This document shows, in pieces, positions 60,039 to 64,000 of a stretch of DNA of 64,000 bases. The position numbers and the translations under genes are program-made. The DNA comes from Viscum album (lineage: Eukaryota > Streptophyta > Magnoliopsida > Santalales > Viscaceae), in assembly GCA_963277665.1 (NCBI GenBank), contig OY728131.1:1390750688-1390814687 (forward strand). The letters run 5' to 3'. The notes beneath the pieces are model-generated. The model did no database searches and was not told the DNA's origin. It worked only from the letters and a program-made list of their open reading frames with translations. Positions within the stretch are counted from its first letter, which is position 1. Every line of letters starts with the position of its first letter.

Positions 60039-61911
60039 TGTAACATCCTGAGTTTTTAAAAGGAAACAAAATGTTTGATAGCATACATAATATGAAACAT
60101 CGATACTAAATGATCAAGTGAATATTATTATTTAATATAGTTGTTATCTCCAAGCTATTAGAATGGAGGGAACTAATAATGTTAACTGAATTACAAAAAT
60201 ATGTCTTAAAATTGTTTATATAATGATTAATTGGTCGTAAAATTAATTATAAATGAAAATAAAGACCAATTTAATATAAATGATGTGTTTTTTATGAAAA
60301 ATTATTTAGGTGTGAATAATTGTGCTTATAAAATAATAAAATCATTATTTTTGTATTATATTAATGAAATATTAATTCTATGTATGGTTTAAAATCATTC
60401 TTATGTGTTTTCTATACATTATATAAGAACAAATACAAATTTATAGATAAAATCAGTATTTTTCAAAAGAGGCGTTTTCACAACATTTAGATGGTGAACT
60501 GATTTTAAATCATGTTTTTTTCACATTTATAACATCTATTTGAAAATAAGAAATTTATTTGGAATAGGGACATCAAAATTTACGTTGGTTGAATATTTTT
60601 AATTTTTTTGATAATATTTATTATGAATAGTGAGAATTAATTCATTTTAATTCAAAAATTATTTTTTTTATAAATTAATAGAATATCCTTTTATTATTTT
60701 TAAAATATAATTATGTTAAATTTTTAAAATTAAATTCAATTTAGTTCATTTTAATCATTTTGTTATTGAAATTTGATATAAACATGTATTGTAGATTTTT
60801 ACATCCCTTTTAGGAACATCTGTAGGCTTAACATTAAAAATAATTTTAATACATTTGAGAATTGAATTTAAAAAAATATAAATACATGTTCATAATCAGT
60901 ATGAAATTTTTTTTTCAATAGGATCAAACTAATTTTTTGTGAATGGTAAATGTAGTATTTTATTTTCCACGGTTAAAGGTAAATATGGTAATTAATGGTA
61001 AAAATAATATTATAATAATGTAAAATTTCCATATCAATTGTACTAATTATTTTTATGATTGGGTACTATCCAAATTAAAACTTATTTCTAAATTATAAAA
61101 TTTTTAAACCACTTGGGTATGAAAATGAAATTTTTTATATTTTATTTAATGATATGTTAAAAATGTCATACTCATATTTTTAATAATAAAATTATTTTTA
61201 ATATGGGGTTATATAAGTGATATATTAGAATTTAAATAGTATGTATAATGATAAACATATTACCTACTCCATGGTAATTTATTTATAATTTTTGTAAGTT
61301 CAATAATTAAATTTAATTATTAAACAATTATGATGTAGCAATATATTTATTAAAAGAATAATCAAATAAATGATAATAATAACATAAAAATATATATAAT
61401 TTGAAATAATGATTTTATAAAAGATTTTTTTATTACATAGATATATTTTAGATGAGTTAAAATAGTTTTTTTAAAGTGTCATGTTTTTGTGATTTTTTAA
61501 AAAGTCTTATAAGGAATTGCTTGAAAATACAAATTATTCATATTTTAAAATATAAAATATTTAACTAAATGATGTAAAATTATAAAAATATGTTATTCAT
61601 CAAAAAAAAATATGATATACGAATAAAAATTTCATTAATTACATATTCCTTGGTTGTTTGGCATGTTATAGTAGTTATTTGAACCCACAATTTGTAACCC
61701 AATAGATAAAATGATATGAGTTAAAACGGGTTACAACAAAAAGATAAGGATTATATTTTTTTAAAAATGCCTAATTTTAATTTGGGGATTTTTATTTGAT
61801 CCGAAATCATCATATATTATAAATCAATAATTATGGGACCATTTGTATTTGAAAATTAATTTATACTAATTTAATATTTTAACGGTTTCCTAGGGTGCCC
61901 CTCCCCACTCA

Positions 61912-61919
61912 TATAAAAA
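61912..61919 (+). promoter_or_regulatory. TATA box of LTR B4
   Basis: TATAAAAA after CCCCACTCA, collinear with the other LTRs. Confidence 0.7.
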
Positions 61920-62257
61920 GAAACACATTCTACTCTATTACTCACACTTAGTAAAACCTATTTTCTGGTCCAAGATCTAAGAAACCCTACCTATAATTCC
62001 TCACGACATTGTAGAGGCCTTATTTTAGTCATAACAACCTCCTCATATGTGTTCAGTTGTTAAGAAGGGTGATCATCTTAAAGAAAATGTAATATATTTA
62101 ATTGTGTATTTATATTCTGTTTCTTCTTCATATTACATCAAATATTGTACAAAAATGATGATATAATAATTCAAATATACTTAATATAATTATATGTTAT
62201 TATTTTTATATTATCACGTCCATCAATCTTCATATCCATCAATTTGGAAAGGAATTA

Positions 62258-62697
62258 ATTTTTTCTGCATATATGTGAACTATTACCTCCACAAATTGAT
62301 ATAATTCGTCTCCCATAACCATCACTCATGACTGGGTATAATAAATAAATTAATTTTCATATGGATATTCATGACATATTTATCATTATAATAAAATAAT
62401 ATATCAATTACTTTCTTACTTTACATGCATATAAAAATGATAATTTCGTTCCTGTGTACGTGTGAACTAGCACCTCCACGAATCTATTTGGCATTTTTTT
62501 ATTCGCTACATAACATGTATGATATATATATATAAGTTTATTTAAATGATTATTTGATAATAATTATTTTATTATCATTATGGAATGGTAAAATAATTGT
62601 TACCTCCATTCTTTAATGATCAATGAAAAATAGAAATCGTTACCCACGCGTATGTACAACCTACTATCTGAATGAATATAATGTTGTTCATTTTTTC
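62258..62697 (+). repeat. CATGCGTACG-type motif, three copies (LTR B4)
   Basis: Copies near 62258, 62446 (TTCCTGTGTACGTGTGAACT, then AGCACCTCCACGAATC) and 62640 (CCCACGCGTATGTACAACCT), spaced 188 and 194 bp. Confidence 0.75.
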
Positions 62698-63509
62698 ATT
62701 AAAATAATTAATGGATTGATTTAAAAGTACAGTGGATATATAAAAGTGATCAATATTTCATTTATATTATTCTGGAGATGATGGAATTATGACCACATGA
62801 ATATTGACATCCAACCAATTTCATTTTCGACTCGAGTTCTGAATATTGTCAAAACACCCAAGGTGAACATTAATAATTAATTAATTGTTATAGAATTATA
62901 TTAGCCTAATAAAATTCATAATAAACATTATATTTTTATCTATGAAATGAAATAATTAACCTATGTTTAATTGTTATTAATATAAATATTTCACATTATT
63001 ATTTGGACTCAATGTAAGTTATTTCATCTCAATGTCCTTTCTTTGAGAAAATTCCCAATGATAGGCAACATTATTCTTTTATAAAGTGTACATATAGTTC
63101 ATTTGATTTTCTGTATCCAAATTCTATATATACTCATGTTATTTAATGTTTTTAAAAATATTATACTTTTATATGGCTTATAATTTTAATGTTCAATGTT
63201 GTATGTGACTCTTTAACTAAAACATTGTTCTAATTGTGTTGAATATTTATTATTATAAATAATTATAATTCATGTAATTGTTTAAAAAATTATTTGATGG
63301 ATTTATTTATATAGGAATAAATGAATCAAAATTTTAATTCTCGAAATTCATTTAAAAGTTTCAATGTTGTATGTGACACGTTAATTAAAAATATCTTATA
63401 TAAATTTGTTTTCAAAGACTTGAAAAGTTTTTTTATGAGTTAATATGATATTTTACATGTAAATTGATGAAAATTGTAAGCTTTTATATTTAATGAATCT
63501 ATAATGGTA

Positions 63510-63740
63510 CTTTTACATTTTTTGTGAGATCCCTAAATATCTTATATGATGTGTTTAGCCGCATTATAGCTAAAAGGTAATCACAATATAGATTATATGA
63601 AGGGTTGAGCCTAATTATGGCACACAGGTGTCACCAATATAGATTATACTAAGGGTTGATCCCCATTACAGATCACGAGTGATCTTGACATAGCTTATTC
63701 AAATTATTGTCCCCATTATAGATATCCAATTCATTGGGTA
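63510..63740 (+). repeat. about 50-bp tandem repeat near LTR B4 3' end
   Basis: About four units including GGGTTGAGCCTAATTATGGC and GGGTTGATCCCCATTACAGA, each followed by a TATAGATTATA-like step. Confidence 0.6.
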
Positions 63741-64000
63741 TGGATGTTAGACAAATCGATATTCCATTTTAATTAGTGATATGTGTTGAACTGGACCATA
63801 TGGTTATTACATTTATGTATGATTATGTCTCATTTACCTGTATGTGTTATATATTATTTCAATGGGTTTTCTTGTAATCAAATTATAACAATAAAGTTTC
63901 ATAATGTTATTTAAGGGGATGAATTTTTTACATTAAAAATGTGAAAAATATTACATTATGATAAAGTATTCCTAGTTTATGTATTTTCACATGAAATATA

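Larger units (their letters stand above)
60039..64000 (+). mobile_element. family B LTR 4, cut by window end
   Basis: It starts TGTAACATCCTGAG. TATA is at 61912, triple motif at 62258-62697, block CATTTTCGACTCGAGTTCTG near 62820, 50-bp repeat at 63510-63740. At the family length of 4.3 kb the LTR would end about 330 bp beyond the window, so the array may continue. Confidence 0.8.

Overview
This window is repeat-dense, AT-rich plant nuclear DNA with no intact cellular gene. It looks like the intergenic heterochromatin of a large-genome flowering plant. The evidence is Ty3/gypsy LTR retrotransposons of the Del/Tekay (chromovirus) type primed by initiator tRNA-Met, a plant LINE ORF1 with a DUF4283 domain, and a CACTA (En/Spm) transposon carrying the plant-specific Ptta/En/Spm (PF03004) and TPase-tail (DUF4216) domains. 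The species cannot be named from the sequence alone.

Layout. 1-3804: a possible decayed coding fragment, then an LTR-like region (family D) with a cluster of CGCGCAAGT motifs, a TATA box and a tandem repeat of about 140 bp. 3805-17736: a head-to-tail array of family A, LTR(partial)-internal-LTR-internal-LTR, with LTRs of about 3.9 kb and internal parts of only about 2.35 kb that carry a shrunken gag. 17737-25503: a broken minus-strand Ty3/gypsy element (family E) with LTR, primer site, gag-like start and PR-RT-RNase H remains; a LINE ORF1 remnant lies in the middle. 25504-27762: a minus-strand LTR fragment related to families A and B. 27763-64000: a second head-to-tail array, family B, with four 4.3-kb LTRs (the last cut by the window edge) separated by 1.6-kb internal parts. 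The first internal part is split by a 14.5-kb CACTA transposon (33579-48075).

The CACTA element is the most notable object. It has matching ends, a 3-bp target duplication (GAC), and an empty site that can be read from the two sister copies of its host repeat. Inside are arrays of subterminal hairpins, about 18 copies of a 342-bp satellite that is itself a dimer of about 171-bp halves, flanking arrays of a related 183-bp satellite, an 11-bp minisatellite, a G-rich minisatellite of about 700 bp, and minus-strand remains of both CACTA genes.

Families A and B share a plan: very long LTRs, a short internal part, a two- or three-fold repeated motif downstream of the TATA box, and an antisense tRNA-like (SINE-like) segment in the internal part. 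They look like non-autonomous derivatives (TR-GAG / LARD type) that depend on a partner element for enzymes. All protein-coding remains here carry stops, frameshifts or lost catalytic residues.
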